Of a DNA stretch of 64,000 nucleotides, positions 52,479 to 61,568 are shown one piece after another. Source of the DNA: VFKU01 sp964620045. Its GTDB lineage: Bacteria > Hydrogenedentota > Hydrogenedentia > Hydrogenedentales > GCA-2746185. The notes under the pieces were generated by a model that had not been told where the DNA came from, made no database searches, and saw only the letters and a list, made by a program, of their open reading frames with translations. The DNA lies in assembly GCA_964620045.1 (NCBI GenBank), contig CAZUJL010000002.1, positions 211,248 through 275,247 on the forward strand, written 5' to 3'. Made by a program: the position numbers and the translations under genes. Numbering within the stretch: position 1 is the stretch's first letter; each line of letters opens with the position of its first letter.

Positions 52479-54266
52479 ATGGCTCACCGTTTTTTCGATG
52501 CCCCGAACCTGAACCATCTCGCGGCAGGCATCATTGTCGAAGAACTCGTGCGCAACGGCGTCGAGTGGTTTGTGGTGTGCCCCGGTTCGCGCTCCGCGCC
52601 GCTGGCGTGGGCCGTCGCGTCGCATCCCGAAGCCAAGTGCGTCGTGCACCACGACGAACGCGGCGCGGCGTTTCATGCGCTCGGCCTGGCGAAATGTTCG
52701 GATCGCCCGACTGTTTTTGTGTGCACCTCGGGCAGCGCCACGGCGAACGCGTTGCCGGCCGCGGTCGAAGCGGATCAGGCGGGCGTGCCGCTGGTGTTGC
52801 TGACGGCCGACCGGCCGTTGCATTTGCAGGAGACCGGCGCGAACCAGACGATTCGCCAGCGGGATTTGTACGGCGACTACATGCGCTGGGTGCAGGAGTT
52901 GGTGGTGGCGGACGGCACGTTCCGTGCCGCGCATGTGCTCACGACGATCGATCAGGCTTGCGCGCGCGCCAGGGCGGCGTGGCCGGGGCCTGTGCATCTC
53001 AATTGTTTGTTCGACGAGCCGCTGGCGCCGGAGCCCTTGCCGGGCCGCGCGCCGGATTGGCGGGATGCACTCGCGCCTGTGCAGCGGTGGCTCGACGAGA
53101 CCGCGCCGTACACGCGATACTCCGGCGGCGCGCCGTGCACGAACGACGCCGAGACCCGCGAGATTGCGGCGCGCATCGCGCGCACGCCGCGCGGGCTGGT
53201 GATCGTCGGCCAGTTGCGTACGCCCGGCGAGGCCAAGCACGCGGCAGCGATCATCAAGCGCCTCGGCTGGCCCGCGATTCCGGATGTCACCTCCGGTCTG
53301 CGGCTGGATGCGACGAGCCCGTGGGCCTTGCCGTATTCGCTGCACTACGCGGAAGATTTGTTTAAGTCGGCGGACGCGATTGTGCACCTGGGCGGCCCGG
53401 TCACGTCGCGGCGACTGCTTGATCTCATCGCGGGTTTTCCCGCCGAACGCAGCGGGCTGGGCCATGTGCGCGTGTCGCCCGCGCCGGTGCGGCTTGATCC
53501 GGCGCACAACGTCTCGCTGCGCGTCGAATCCGACCTCGCGAATTTTTCACGCTTCCTCGCGCTGTACATCAAGCGCCGCCCGCCGAACCGGTGGACCGAG
53601 GACTACTCCGGCTACGACAACGCGGTGTATATGACGCTGGGCGAATCGTTTAAGCCGCGCGAGGCCGTGAACGAGCCGGGCGTGGCGTATCACGTTTCGC
53701 TTGGCGCACCGGAATCGAGCGTGATTTTTCTGGGCAGCAGCATGCCGATCCGCGACATGGATCTGTTCGGCTGCGCGCCGCCCAGCGGGTCGTGGGCCGC
53801 GGCGAACCGCGGCGCGAGCGGCATCGACGGCAACATTGCGACGGCGGCGGGCATCGCGCGCGTGTCGCAGGCGCCGGTGGCGGCCGTGCTGGGTGATCTC
53901 GCCGTATTGCATGACCTGAATTCATTGGCGTTGTTGCGCGACATCCAGACGCCGTTCGCGCTGATCGTGCTGAATAACGACGGCGGCGGCATATTCCAAT
54001 TCCTGCCGATCGCGAAGCATCCCGAACACTTCATGAAATTTTTCGCCACACCGCACGGGCTTAATTTTGAATACGCGGCGAAGATGTACGACCTGCCGTA
54101 TAAACGCCCGATCACGAACGCCGAGTTTCGCGACGCGTATGCCAAGGCAATGGATCACCAGGGCCCGAGTGTTATCGAGGTGCGTTCGGATCGCGCGCGC
54201 AACGTCGCCGCGCACACGGCGATGGACGAGCGCGTGCGCGCCGCGCTCGACATGATGCGCGAATAA
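52479..54266 (+). CDS. menD: SEPHCHC synthase MenD
   Basis: 595 residues. Thiamine diphosphate enzyme: ELVRNGVEWFVVCPGSRSAPL at ~17-37, HHDERGAAFHALGLAK with the catalytic Glu region, TSGSATANALPAAVEA, ANQTIRQRDLYGDY, GSSMPIRDMD, NRGASGIDGNIATAAGIA, and the TPP-binding GDLAVLHDLNSLALL / LNNDGGGIFQFLP. It adds 2-oxoglutarate to isochorismate. Directly after menF. The later genes menH, menC, menE, menB and menA are not in the window. Confidence 0.96.
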   Translation: MAHRFFDAPNLNHLAAGIIVEELVRNGVEWFVVCPGSRSAPLAWAVASHPEAKCVVHHDERGAAFHALGLAKCSDRPTVFVCTSGSATANALPAAVEADQAGVPLVLLTADRPLHLQETGANQTIRQRDLYGDYMRWVQELVVADGTFRAAHVLTTIDQACARARAAWPGPVHLNCLFDEPLAPEPLPGRAPDWRDALAPVQRWLDETAPYTRYSGGAPCTNDAETREIAARIARTPRGLVIVGQLRTPGEAKHAAAIIKRLGWPAIPDVTSGLRLDATSPWALPYSLHYAEDLFKSADAIVHLGGPVTSRRLLDLIAGFPAERSGLGHVRVSPAPVRLDPAHNVSLRVESDLANFSRFLALYIKRRPPNRWTEDYSGYDNAVYMTLGESFKPREAVNEPGVAYHVSLGAPESSVIFLGSSMPIRDMDLFGCAPPSGSWAAANRGASGIDGNIATAAGIARVSQAPVAAVLGDLAVLHDLNSLALLRDIQTPFALIVLNNDGGGIFQFLPIAKHPEHFMKFFATPHGLNFEYAAKMYDLPYKRPITNAEFRDAYAKAMDHQGPSVIEVRSDRARNVAAHTAMDERVRAALDMMRE

Positions 54267-54299
54267 CGGCCATACTGCGCCGCGTATACGGAGGAATTC

Positions 54300-55061
54300 A
54301 TGAGCACGGTCAAATTGTCGTTTCGCGAGAACGTCGCCGTCATCGAGCTGAATCGCCCGAAGGCGCACGCGCTGAACCAGCAACTCGTCGAAGATCTGCG
54401 CCAGGCGATGCTGCACCTCCTGGAATCGAAGAACATCGAAGGGGCCGTGCTCACCGGCAGCGGCACTATTTTTTCGGCCGGTCTCGACGTGGTCGAACTG
54501 TTCGGATACAACGAAACGCAGATGGACCATTTCTGGGCCGAGTTCAGCCGTCTGCTGCGCGATCTGATCGCGTTTCCCAAGCCGCTCATTGCCGCCATTA
54601 ACGGTCACGCGCCCGCGGGGGGATGCGTGCTCGCGATGTGCTGCGATTATCGATTCATGGCCGAGGGCCAGGGCCGCATCGGGCTGAACGAAGTTCCCGT
54701 CGGCATCGTGATTCCGAAACCGATTGTCGAACTCGCGCGCCACGTGGTCGGCGACGCGCGCGCCAGCGACATGATTTTCCACGGCGCGCTGCTGTTCCCG
54801 GAACAGGCCGGGGCCTTCGGTCTCGTGCACGCCACCGTGCCGCCTGAGCAGCTCCTCGATCGCGCGCAGGAAAAATTACTAAGTTGGTTGTCGCTGCCGC
54901 AGGAGCCGTGGCGCCAGGCCAAAGCGACGCTCCGCGCACCGCTGCTCAACGCCATGGAAATGGAATTCGCCGAAGGTTACGGCGAAACCTTGCGCCACTG
55001 GTGGTCGCCGGACAGCCGCGCGAGCGTGGGAAAAGTCGTCGAGCGATTGAGCAAGAAATAG
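54300..55061 (+). CDS. Enoyl-CoA isomerase-like crotonase
   Basis: 253 residues. Crotonase fold with VAVIELNRPKAHALNQQLVED, GTIFSAGLDVVELFGYN, PLIAAINGHAPAGGCVLAMCCDYRFMAEG (in parts) and IGLNEVPVGIVIPKPIVELAR. The 'HAPAGGC.LA...DYR.MAEG...IGLNE' pattern resembles Delta3,Delta2-enoyl-CoA isomerases (ECI1 type), with the Glu of GLNE as base. It is not MenB-like despite following menD. GGAGGAA lies before the ATG, and a CATACT box (54271-54276) could give it its own promoter. Confidence 0.82.
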   Translation: MSTVKLSFRENVAVIELNRPKAHALNQQLVEDLRQAMLHLLESKNIEGAVLTGSGTIFSAGLDVVELFGYNETQMDHFWAEFSRLLRDLIAFPKPLIAAINGHAPAGGCVLAMCCDYRFMAEGQGRIGLNEVPVGIVIPKPIVELARHVVGDARASDMIFHGALLFPEQAGAFGLVHATVPPEQLLDRAQEKLLSWLSLPQEPWRQAKATLRAPLLNAMEMEFAEGYGETLRHWWSPDSRASVGKVVERLSKK

Positions 55062-55068
55062 CGCGCGC

Positions 55069-55968
55069 TTACACCGACGGCGCGGGCGCCAGCCGCATCT
55101 GGCGCAGGAAATCGTGGTAGTGCACGCGGTTGGCCTCAAACGGGCCAAAACGTCCCTGATACAACACGGCGTAACACCCGGTCTCGTTGTTCAGCAGGGT
55201 GAGTTCAAACCGGACGCGGAGCCGCAGGTCATCGATCTGGAAACTGCGCGAACCGGGAATCTGTGCGTCGATTTCATTGATGGCCGCCACCCCGATCCGG
55301 CCCATCCACACCTTGTCGAAGGCCTCCGGGTCGGCATGCGGGGCGTGCGTGAATATGATCATTGACTGCGCGATGTTGTTCTGGGACGTCAACTGGGCAA
55401 AGGCGGTGTTGAGCACCACGTAGTTCGAAGCGATGCCGCCGGCATCTGCTTGCGCCATTTGGCGGATGGGAAAATAAAACGGCACGGCCAGTTCCCACGC
55501 CCCGCCCGCATCGGCAATCTTCAGGTGCGGGAAATCCAGCGTGACACGAAACGCGGCGGGCACTTCGGGCCCGTGCACGACCTCGGTCGTCCCTTCGGGC
55601 GCAAACTGCGCCGCCACCTGATCCGCGCCGTAGCTATTCAGCTTCGCGGCCCATGCAAACAGCGAATGCAAGAGCTCCTTGTCAGCGTCAAACCGAAATG
55701 TTCCTTCCACCGCGCGCTGCTTGACGATGGCGTCCACGAACGCAAATACACGCTCGCGCGATTCTCCGTACTGATCTTCCTGCAGCTTGGGATAGCGTGC
55801 ATCGAGTTGTTCGAGGTAGCGCTCCGCCTGCATCGGCACGGCGAAGAAAGGTACCAACGGCGGCACGAGCAACGGCTCGGTGGAGTACCCGGCGAATTCC
55901 TGCGCGGGCGCGGAGACGGTCGCAAAAGAAGCGATGATCGACAGGATGACAAGCTGAGTCGTACGCAC
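55069..55968 (-). CDS. Secreted protein of unknown function
   Basis: 299 residues, not recognised. Signal peptide residues 1-22 (LVILSIIASFATVSAPA). The mature protein is a mix of helices and strands: a helical segment ERYLEQLDARYPKLQEDQYGESRERVFAFVDAIVK (in parts, ~48-82), a middle with EVPAAFRVTLDFPHLKIAD, and a C-terminal beta-rich half including RSFQIDDLRLRVRFELTLLNNETG. A few Met and His, no metal or catalytic motif. Located between convergent genes: the isomerase ends 7 nt away. The next gene on this strand is a secreted esterase. Confidence 0.6.
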   Translation of the reverse strand: MRTTQLVILSIIASFATVSAPAQEFAGYSTEPLLVPPLVPFFAVPMQAERYLEQLDARYPKLQEDQYGESRERVFAFVDAIVKQRAVEGTFRFDADKELLHSLFAWAAKLNSYGADQVAAQFAPEGTTEVVHGPEVPAAFRVTLDFPHLKIADAGGAWELAVPFYFPIRQMAQADAGGIASNYVVLNTAFAQLTSQNNIAQSMIIFTHAPHADPEAFDKVWMGRIGVAAINEIDAQIPGSRSFQIDDLRLRVRFELTLLNNETGCYAVLYQGRFGPFEANRVHYHDFLRQMRLAPAPSV

Positions 55969-56035
55969 GCGCGGGCGCTCCTGACCACAGTGTACACCCA
56001 GCCGCTCTCGGCGTATTCCACTGTGGCCCTGGGCG

Positions 56036-56845
56036 TTAGTCAGGCCGCCGGTGCTCCTGAAAAAACTTCACGATCAGGGCCGGTGCTTCGTCGGGGAATT
56101 TGTGGGTGCCGGGCGAGATGAGCGTGACGAACGGCGTGCCATTCTTCGAGGGATAGAGCGTGCCCACGAGCGCGCCCGAACTCGCCCACGGCACGCCCTC
56201 GGCCGCGCAGCCATTTACGCCGCGCACGTACTGCATCGTGCGTTCTTGCAACGCATATTTCACGAGCGGGTCGTTCGTGCCTGCCACGTGCAGGGCAGGC
56301 AGCGGCTTCAGCAAGGTGCGGTTCCGTGCCGGTCCGGCGGCGGACGGCGCGACCGCGGCGAACACGTCTCTGCGGACGCCCCACAGCAGATAGGTGAACC
56401 CGCCGCCGTTCGAATGGCCCGTGCAGTAGATCCGTTTTTCGTCGACCTTGTATTCCGTTTTCAGGTCCGCGAGCACGGCGTCGAAAAATTTCAGATCGCG
56501 ACCGCCCTGATCTTCCGGCGTTTTTTGCCAGCCCGCGCGCTTGCCTTCGGGGTCGGTCAATTGCCCCGGCGTCGGCAGCCCTTGCATATACACCACGATC
56601 GCTTCCGGCCACTCGGTCTGATACGAAAAACTGCGCGCGGCTTGTCGCGCCGTGCCGCCGTGGCCGTGGAACGCGAAGATCACGGGCGTTGGCGTTTCGG
56701 TCGCGGATGCGGGCGCGTAGAGGATGGCGTCGCGCGCGACGCCATCGATGGCCCATTCGCGCGCTTGTGGGGCGGAGGCTGCTTCTGCGAATCCCGGTGC
56801 GATAACCGTCAATATCAACAGTGCGACACAGGCACAATGTCTCAT
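56036..56845 (-). CDS. Secreted esterase (LpqC / PHB-depolymerase-like)
   Basis: 269 residues. Signal peptide 1-23 (cleavage near EAA). Alpha/beta hydrolase: PVIFAFHGHGGTARQAARSF (55-72) with the oxyanion loop, nucleophile Ser 145 in GHSNGGGF, Asp in AGTNDPLVKYA and His in GTHKFPDE. This is the pattern of secreted polyhydroxybutyrate depolymerase or feruloyl-esterase-like enzymes (LpqC group). Extracytoplasmic polymer or ester breakdown is likely; substrate unknown. Confidence 0.85.
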   Translation of the reverse strand: MRHCACVALLILTVIAPGFAEAASAPQAREWAIDGVARDAILYAPASATETPTPVIFAFHGHGGTARQAARSFSYQTEWPEAIVVYMQGLPTPGQLTDPEGKRAGWQKTPEDQGGRDLKFFDAVLADLKTEYKVDEKRIYCTGHSNGGGFTYLLWGVRRDVFAAVAPSAAGPARNRTLLKPLPALHVAGTNDPLVKYALQERTMQYVRGVNGCAAEGVPWASSGALVGTLYPSKNGTPFVTLISPGTHKFPDEAPALIVKFFQEHRRPD

Positions 56846-56907
56846 GGGAATGCTCCAGCGTTCTTATTGAAAAGTGGAGTTCCAGCGCGATCGGGTTACA
56901 CGCGGCG

Positions 56908-57747
56908 CTATAGCATTACCTGAATATCGCCACCCTCGCTGATCCAGGCCCGCGCCATGTGGGGGGTGTTGTACGAGAGCCCGATGCGTCCCTGCGCATC
57001 GAGACAAATGATGCCGCCGCTGCCGTTGACCCGATCGGCCAGATCGCTGATCGCGGCATCGGCCGCGGCTTGCGCGGTCAGGTCGGCTTGCAGGTATTCG
57101 ATCACGCGCCGCGCGAGCATCACTTTCATGATACCTTCGCCCTTGCCGGTCGCCGAGGCCCCGCCGACGCCATCCTCCGCGATCGCGCCGCAGCCGATAA
57201 TGGGCGAATCGCCGACGCGTCCCGGTAACTTGTCCTTGATGCCGCCGGTCGAGGTTGCCGTGGCGATATGGCCGTGCGCGTCCAGCGCCACCGCGCCGAC
57301 GGTGCCCTGCGCGGGGCCGCTTGCGGCGCCGCCGATCAGTTCCGCATCGGTCACCGGCGCGAAGCCCTGCGCGTGTGCGAACCGAGTTGCGCCGTCACCC
57401 GCCAGCAGGCAGTGCGGCGTCGCCGTCATTACGCGCCGCGCCACCTGAATTGGGTTTTTTATGTGCCGGATCGCGGCGACGGACCCGAAGTTCAGCGTCG
57501 CGCCGTCCACGATGACGGCGTCCATCTCCACGAAGCCCTCGCTGTTCGCGTAGGACCCCGTCCCGGCATCGAACACCGGGTCATCTTCCAGCAGGGTGAC
57601 CACCCGCTCGACGACATCCATCGCCGCTGCGCCTTGGGACAGCATTGCCCACCCGGCTTCGCACGCGCGTTGTATTCCTGCCCGCGCGGCGGGCTGACGG
57701 TCGCCGGCGAACTGTCCGGCACCACCGTGGACGACTAACGAGATCAT
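56908..57747 (-). CDS. Isoaspartyl peptidase / plant-type L-asparaginase
   Basis: 279 residues. Ntn-hydrolase of the IaaA type: LVVHGGAGQF at 4-13, FDAGTGSYANSEGFVEMDA (59-77), autocleavage and nucleophile Thr 149 in GTVGAVALD, then GGIKDKLPGRVGDSPIIGCG and ASATGKGEGIMK. The precursor self-cleaves before Thr 149 and removes beta-aspartyl residues from damaged proteins or hydrolyses asparagine. No signal peptide. Stands between the secreted esterase (same strand) and the divergent gld-like operon. Confidence 0.92.
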   Translation of the reverse strand: MISLVVHGGAGQFAGDRQPAARAGIQRACEAGWAMLSQGAAAMDVVERVVTLLEDDPVFDAGTGSYANSEGFVEMDAVIVDGATLNFGSVAAIRHIKNPIQVARRVMTATPHCLLAGDGATRFAHAQGFAPVTDAELIGGAASGPAQGTVGAVALDAHGHIATATSTGGIKDKLPGRVGDSPIIGCGAIAEDGVGGASATGKGEGIMKVMLARRVIEYLQADLTAQAAADAAISDLADRVNGSGGIICLDAQGRIGLSYNTPHMARAWISEGGDIQVML

Positions 57748-57858
57748 GCAGGCAATCCTTTTCGAACATCCGCCCGAATTCGGGAATCACGGCGAAAGTA
57801 TGCCGCAAATCGGGTAGCAAACCGCACTACGTAGGGCCTTGATTTGGCGCAACTTCCA

Positions 57859-57887
57859 TTGAAAACGGGGGGTTTCAGTGTTAGGCT
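57859..57887 (+). promoter_or_regulatory. Promoter of the gldA-like operon
   Basis: TTGAAA (57859-57864), 17-bp spacer, TAGGCT (57882-57887). Transcription start near 57894, leaving a ~160-nt leader to the ATG at 58054. The 306-bp gap 57748-58053 shows no other feature I recognise. Confidence 0.65.
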
Positions 57888-58053
57888 AGCCGTTCCATGT
57901 TGCCACGTCCGGTGGCATTTTCCTTGCTCGCGACGCGCGGGCGAGAACCGATCGCAGCCGGAACGGGCGGAGGGGCCGAGCGGGGCGATGACTGGCAGCC
58001 CGCGGCCCGCGGCATCAAGCCGCCGGCTCCGGCCCACAACGAAATGAGGGACC

Positions 58054-59016
58054 ATGATTAAGGCCGAAGGACTCACTATGCGCTACGGGCCGGTGACGGC
58101 GCTGAGCGACGTGTCGTTTGAGGTGAAGCAGGGCGAGATCGTCGCGCTGCTTGGCCCCAACGGCGCGGGCAAATCGACCACGATGAAAATCCTGACGACC
58201 TACCTGCATCCGACGGCAGGCACGGCGCAGATCAACGAATTCGACGTGCTGAAGAACCCGCTCGAAGCACGCGCCCAGATCGGGTACCTGCCGGAAACGC
58301 TGCCGCTGTACATGGACATGGAAGTGCGCGGCTACCTGACGTTCGTCGGCAAGGCGCGTGGGCTTGGCGGCGCGAAGCTGAAGGAACGCATCGACCTCGT
58401 CGTGCAGGAAACCGGCCTTGGGCCGATGTTCCGCAAGCTCGTGCGCGACTTGTCGAAGGGCTATAAGCAACGAACAGCGCTGGCGCAGGCACTCATCCAC
58501 GATCCCTCGGTCGTCATTCTCGACGAGCCCACTTCGGGCCTCGACCCGCACCAGATTGTGGAAATCCGGCAGCTCGTGAAAAATCTCGCCAAAGGCAAGA
58601 CGGTTCTTCTTTCCACGCACATCCTGCAGGAAGTCGAAGCCTCCGCCGATCGCGTGGTGATCATCAGCCAAGGGCGCATCGTGGGCAATGGCACCGTGGA
58701 AGAACTTCGCGCGCGCGCCAAGAAACACGAGCGCGTGCGCATCGCGGTGCAGGGCGACGCGGTACAGGTCGAGCGCGATCTCTCCGCGCTGTCCGGCGCG
58801 ACGAAGGTCGAGAAGCGCGGCGAGCAGAACGGTTTCGCGCAGTTTGTGGTGTTCGCGCGGCCCGGCGCGGAACTCTGGCGCGAAGTCAGCGGCCTCGCGA
58901 AATCGAAGAACTGGTCGCTGCGTGAACTCTACGACCAGCCGCTCAGCCTGGAGGAGACCTTCCTCACGCTGACCGAAGGTAGCTCCGAAGTGATCGGCAA
59001 GGGAGGCAAGGCATGA
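58054..59016 (+). CDS. ABC-2 transporter ATPase, GldA-like
   Basis: 320 residues. Walker A GPNGAGKST (residues ~36-44), Q-loop IGYLPETLPLYMDMEVRGYL, signature LSKGYKQRTALAQAL, Walker B VVILDEPTSGLDP and switch STHILQEVE; a C-terminal ~95-residue domain follows. The 'YLPE.LPLY.DM.V..YL' stretch is typical for GldA and gliding-associated ABC ATPases. It should energise the fused permease that overlaps it by 4 nt (ATGA at 59013). GldA/F/G support gliding in Flavobacterium; in other phyla the role is unknown. Confidence 0.9.
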   Translation: MIKAEGLTMRYGPVTALSDVSFEVKQGEIVALLGPNGAGKSTTMKILTTYLHPTAGTAQINEFDVLKNPLEARAQIGYLPETLPLYMDMEVRGYLTFVGKARGLGGAKLKERIDLVVQETGLGPMFRKLVRDLSKGYKQRTALAQALIHDPSVVILDEPTSGLDPHQIVEIRQLVKNLAKGKTVLLSTHILQEVEASADRVVIISQGRIVGNGTVEELRARAKKHERVRIAVQGDAVQVERDLSALSGATKVEKRGEQNGFAQFVVFARPGAELWREVSGLAKSKNWSLRELYDQPLSLEETFLTLTEGSSEVIGKGGKA

Positions 59017-61547
59017 AGAACGTCGCCACCATCATGCGGCGCGAACTCGCCGCGTATTTTACGTCGCCCATCGGTTATATCTTCATGATCGTGTTTGTGA
59101 CGATCAGCGTGGGCCTGTTCATCACCTCGTTCTTCACATTCCCCGTCGCCGACATGCGGCCGTTCTTTGCGAACATCCCGGTGTTTTTCGCGGTGTTCAT
59201 TCCGGCGGTCACGATGCGCACCTGGGCGGAAGAGCGCAAGGAAAACACGTGGGAAATGCTGCTGACGTTCCCGATGCAGGCCTGGCAGCTTGTGATCGGC
59301 AAGTTCGCGGCCACGCTCGTGTTCCTCGCGATCACGCTCTGCGCGACGGTCACGGTGCCGTTCATGCTGTTCAAGCTCGGCTCGCCGGATGTGGGCACGA
59401 TGATCTCGTCGTACTTCGGCACCGTGCTGCTCGGCGCGATGTTCCTCGCCATCGGCATATTTTTCTCCGGATTTTTCAAGGATCAGATCCTCGCGTTCGT
59501 GGTCACGCTGCTGACCTGCTTCGCGCTGTTCCTGGTGGGCACGAACTTTATCGCGGCGTATATCGATGATTACGTGCCCGGTCTTGGCGGCCTGATCTCG
59601 CGGCTCGTGGGGCTTACGGATCACTTCAACGCCTTTACGCGCGGCGTGATTGAAGTGGCCGACGTGGTCTATTTCGTCGGCTGGACGGTGATGTTCCTGT
59701 TCCTGAACGTGCTCTACATCGACCGCCGCAACAAGGCCGGTTCGCGCCTGATGTTCGCGGGCGCCACGGTGCTGTGCCTCGGCATCGGGTTTTTCGCGAA
59801 TTGGCTCATCGCGGACACGAGCCTCGCGCGCTTCGACGTGACCGAGGACAAGATTTACACGATCTCGCCGGCGTCAAAGAACATTCTCGCCGCGGTCGAT
59901 ACGCCCGTGCAGGTGAAGCTGTACATCACGCCGAAGGCCGACATGCCCACCGGCATGACGCAGCTTCAGCAGGAGATCACGGACAAGCTTGATGAGCTCA
60001 GCATCGCGGCGGGCGGCAAGCTGAAGTATGAAGTGATCAACCTGCGCGTCGAAGAAGCCATTGCCGATGTGAAGCCCGAAGGCGCGGAGGGCGAAAAGCC
60101 CGCCGAGGAAGAAGGCGACAAGGCGGAGGCGCTCGAGAAGCGCTTGCTGGACAAGGGCGTGCAGCCGTTCGCGGTGCAGGCCATGAGCCAGAACCAGATG
60201 ACGAGCAAGCTCGTGTATTCGAGCCTCGGCGTGGCGTACAAGGACAAGAAAGAAGAAATCCTGCCGCAGATCATGCCGGGCAACATGCCGGAGCTGGAGT
60301 ACCGCCTGGTCAGCACCATCTACAAACTGACGCGGGAGAAGAAGCCCATCGTTGCGCTGGTCGCGCCGAAGGAAGCCATTAATATTCCGGCGGAACTGCG
60401 CCGGCTGTATGAACAGATCGGGCAGCAGGTGCCGGAGTCCGAGGACCCGTACGAGTTCCTGCAGCGCATCCTCGATCTTGAGCAATACGAAGTGCAGCGC
60501 GTCGATCTGACGGCCGAAAGCCCGCTGCCGGAGGCGTACGACACGCTGGTTGTCGTGAATCCCCGCGCGCTGAACGAGCGCCAGCGCTGGGAAATTGGCC
60601 GCGCGCTGCGCTCGGGCAAGTCCGTCGTGCTCGCGGTGCAGACCTACGAGTGGAACTACGGCGCGACTTCGCAGGGCCTTAGTGTTACCTCGCGCGAAGA
60701 GAACCCGTCGGTGAACGAGCTGCTTGAGGCGTATGGTCTCAAGGTGAGCGAAGACATCCTGATGGACGTGAACCAGGTGCCGATGCAGGTGAACATGGGC
60801 GGCAACTCGCTCAATTCGCTGCTCGGCATGGGCCAGACGGTGAATCTGCCGATTCAGATGCTGATCAACAACACGTCGATGGATCAGGACACGTCGATCA
60901 CGAGCCGCCTCTCGTCGATTTTCTACCTGTGGGGCACGGCGATCGAAATCAACGCGGACAAGGCCAAGGAAAGCGGCCTGGACGTTCGCGAGCTGATCCA
61001 CACCACCGATCAAGCGTGGCTGTGGCCGAAGGGTCAGCAGCTTACGTCGGAGGCGTTTGACGCGCCGAAGGATCGCGACGGCCCGCTGCCGCTGATGGTG
61101 CTTGCGAAGGGGCAATTCCCGGATGCGTTCGCGGGCAAGGAACGTCCCGCGTGGCCGGTTGCCGAGCCGCAGGCCGGCCAGTTCACGCCGCCTCCGCCGC
61201 CGGTGGACGAAGGCCCCGCGCCGGAAATCACGCCCGCGCCCGGCCAGCTTGTGCTGCTCGGCTGCTCGGAGATGTTCCGCAAGGACTTCATGCAGGCCGG
61301 CAACCTTGACCTGTTCATGAACGCCGTCGACGCGATTACGCTGGGCGACGACCTGGTGAATGTCCGCGGCCGTAAACCGATCGATCGCCTGATCAACACG
61401 CCGTCGCCGACGCAACAGCAGACGTGGAAAGTGATCAACTACGCCCTGGCCTCGGCGATTATCGCGGCCATCGGCATCACCGTCGCCGTCGTCCGCCGCC
61501 GCTCGCGCGATGCGTACACCGTGGCGAACAACCCGGCGCGTTACTGA
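59013..61547 (+). CDS. Fused ABC-2 permease and GldG-type auxiliary protein
   Basis: 844 residues. Residues 1-240 form a six-helix ABC-2 permease (GldF-like), beginning MKNVATIMRRELAAYFTSPIGYI and ending with FVGWTVMFLFLNVLYIDRR. Then one helix (LMFAGATVLCLGIGFFANWLI, ~248-268) and a GldG/ABC_transp_aux extracytoplasmic domain (~270-690) with RFDVTEDKIYTISPASKNILAAV, VALVAPKEAINIPAELRR and NERQRWEIGRALRSGKSVVLAVQTY. A Pro-rich linker, and a last helix (~810-832). In Bacteroidetes GldF and GldG are separate genes, so this is a natural fusion. It is followed by a DUF4340 gene after 21 nt. Confidence 0.9.
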   Translation: MKNVATIMRRELAAYFTSPIGYIFMIVFVTISVGLFITSFFTFPVADMRPFFANIPVFFAVFIPAVTMRTWAEERKENTWEMLLTFPMQAWQLVIGKFAATLVFLAITLCATVTVPFMLFKLGSPDVGTMISSYFGTVLLGAMFLAIGIFFSGFFKDQILAFVVTLLTCFALFLVGTNFIAAYIDDYVPGLGGLISRLVGLTDHFNAFTRGVIEVADVVYFVGWTVMFLFLNVLYIDRRNKAGSRLMFAGATVLCLGIGFFANWLIADTSLARFDVTEDKIYTISPASKNILAAVDTPVQVKLYITPKADMPTGMTQLQQEITDKLDELSIAAGGKLKYEVINLRVEEAIADVKPEGAEGEKPAEEEGDKAEALEKRLLDKGVQPFAVQAMSQNQMTSKLVYSSLGVAYKDKKEEILPQIMPGNMPELEYRLVSTIYKLTREKKPIVALVAPKEAINIPAELRRLYEQIGQQVPESEDPYEFLQRILDLEQYEVQRVDLTAESPLPEAYDTLVVVNPRALNERQRWEIGRALRSGKSVVLAVQTYEWNYGATSQGLSVTSREENPSVNELLEAYGLKVSEDILMDVNQVPMQVNMGGNSLNSLLGMGQTVNLPIQMLINNTSMDQDTSITSRLSSIFYLWGTAIEINADKAKESGLDVRELIHTTDQAWLWPKGQQLTSEAFDAPKDRDGPLPLMVLAKGQFPDAFAGKERPAWPVAEPQAGQFTPPPPPVDEGPAPEITPAPGQLVLLGCSEMFRKDFMQAGNLDLFMNAVDAITLGDDLVNVRGRKPIDRLINTPSPTQQQTWKVINYALASAIIAAIGITVAVVRRRSRDAYTVANNPARY

Positions 61548-61568
61548 GTTACAAAGGATTCAGACCCG

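Noticed and set aside
54300..55061. MenB (DHNA-CoA synthase)
   Set aside because: Position fits but motifs resemble Delta3,Delta2-enoyl-CoA isomerase, and the length and N-terminus differ from MenB.
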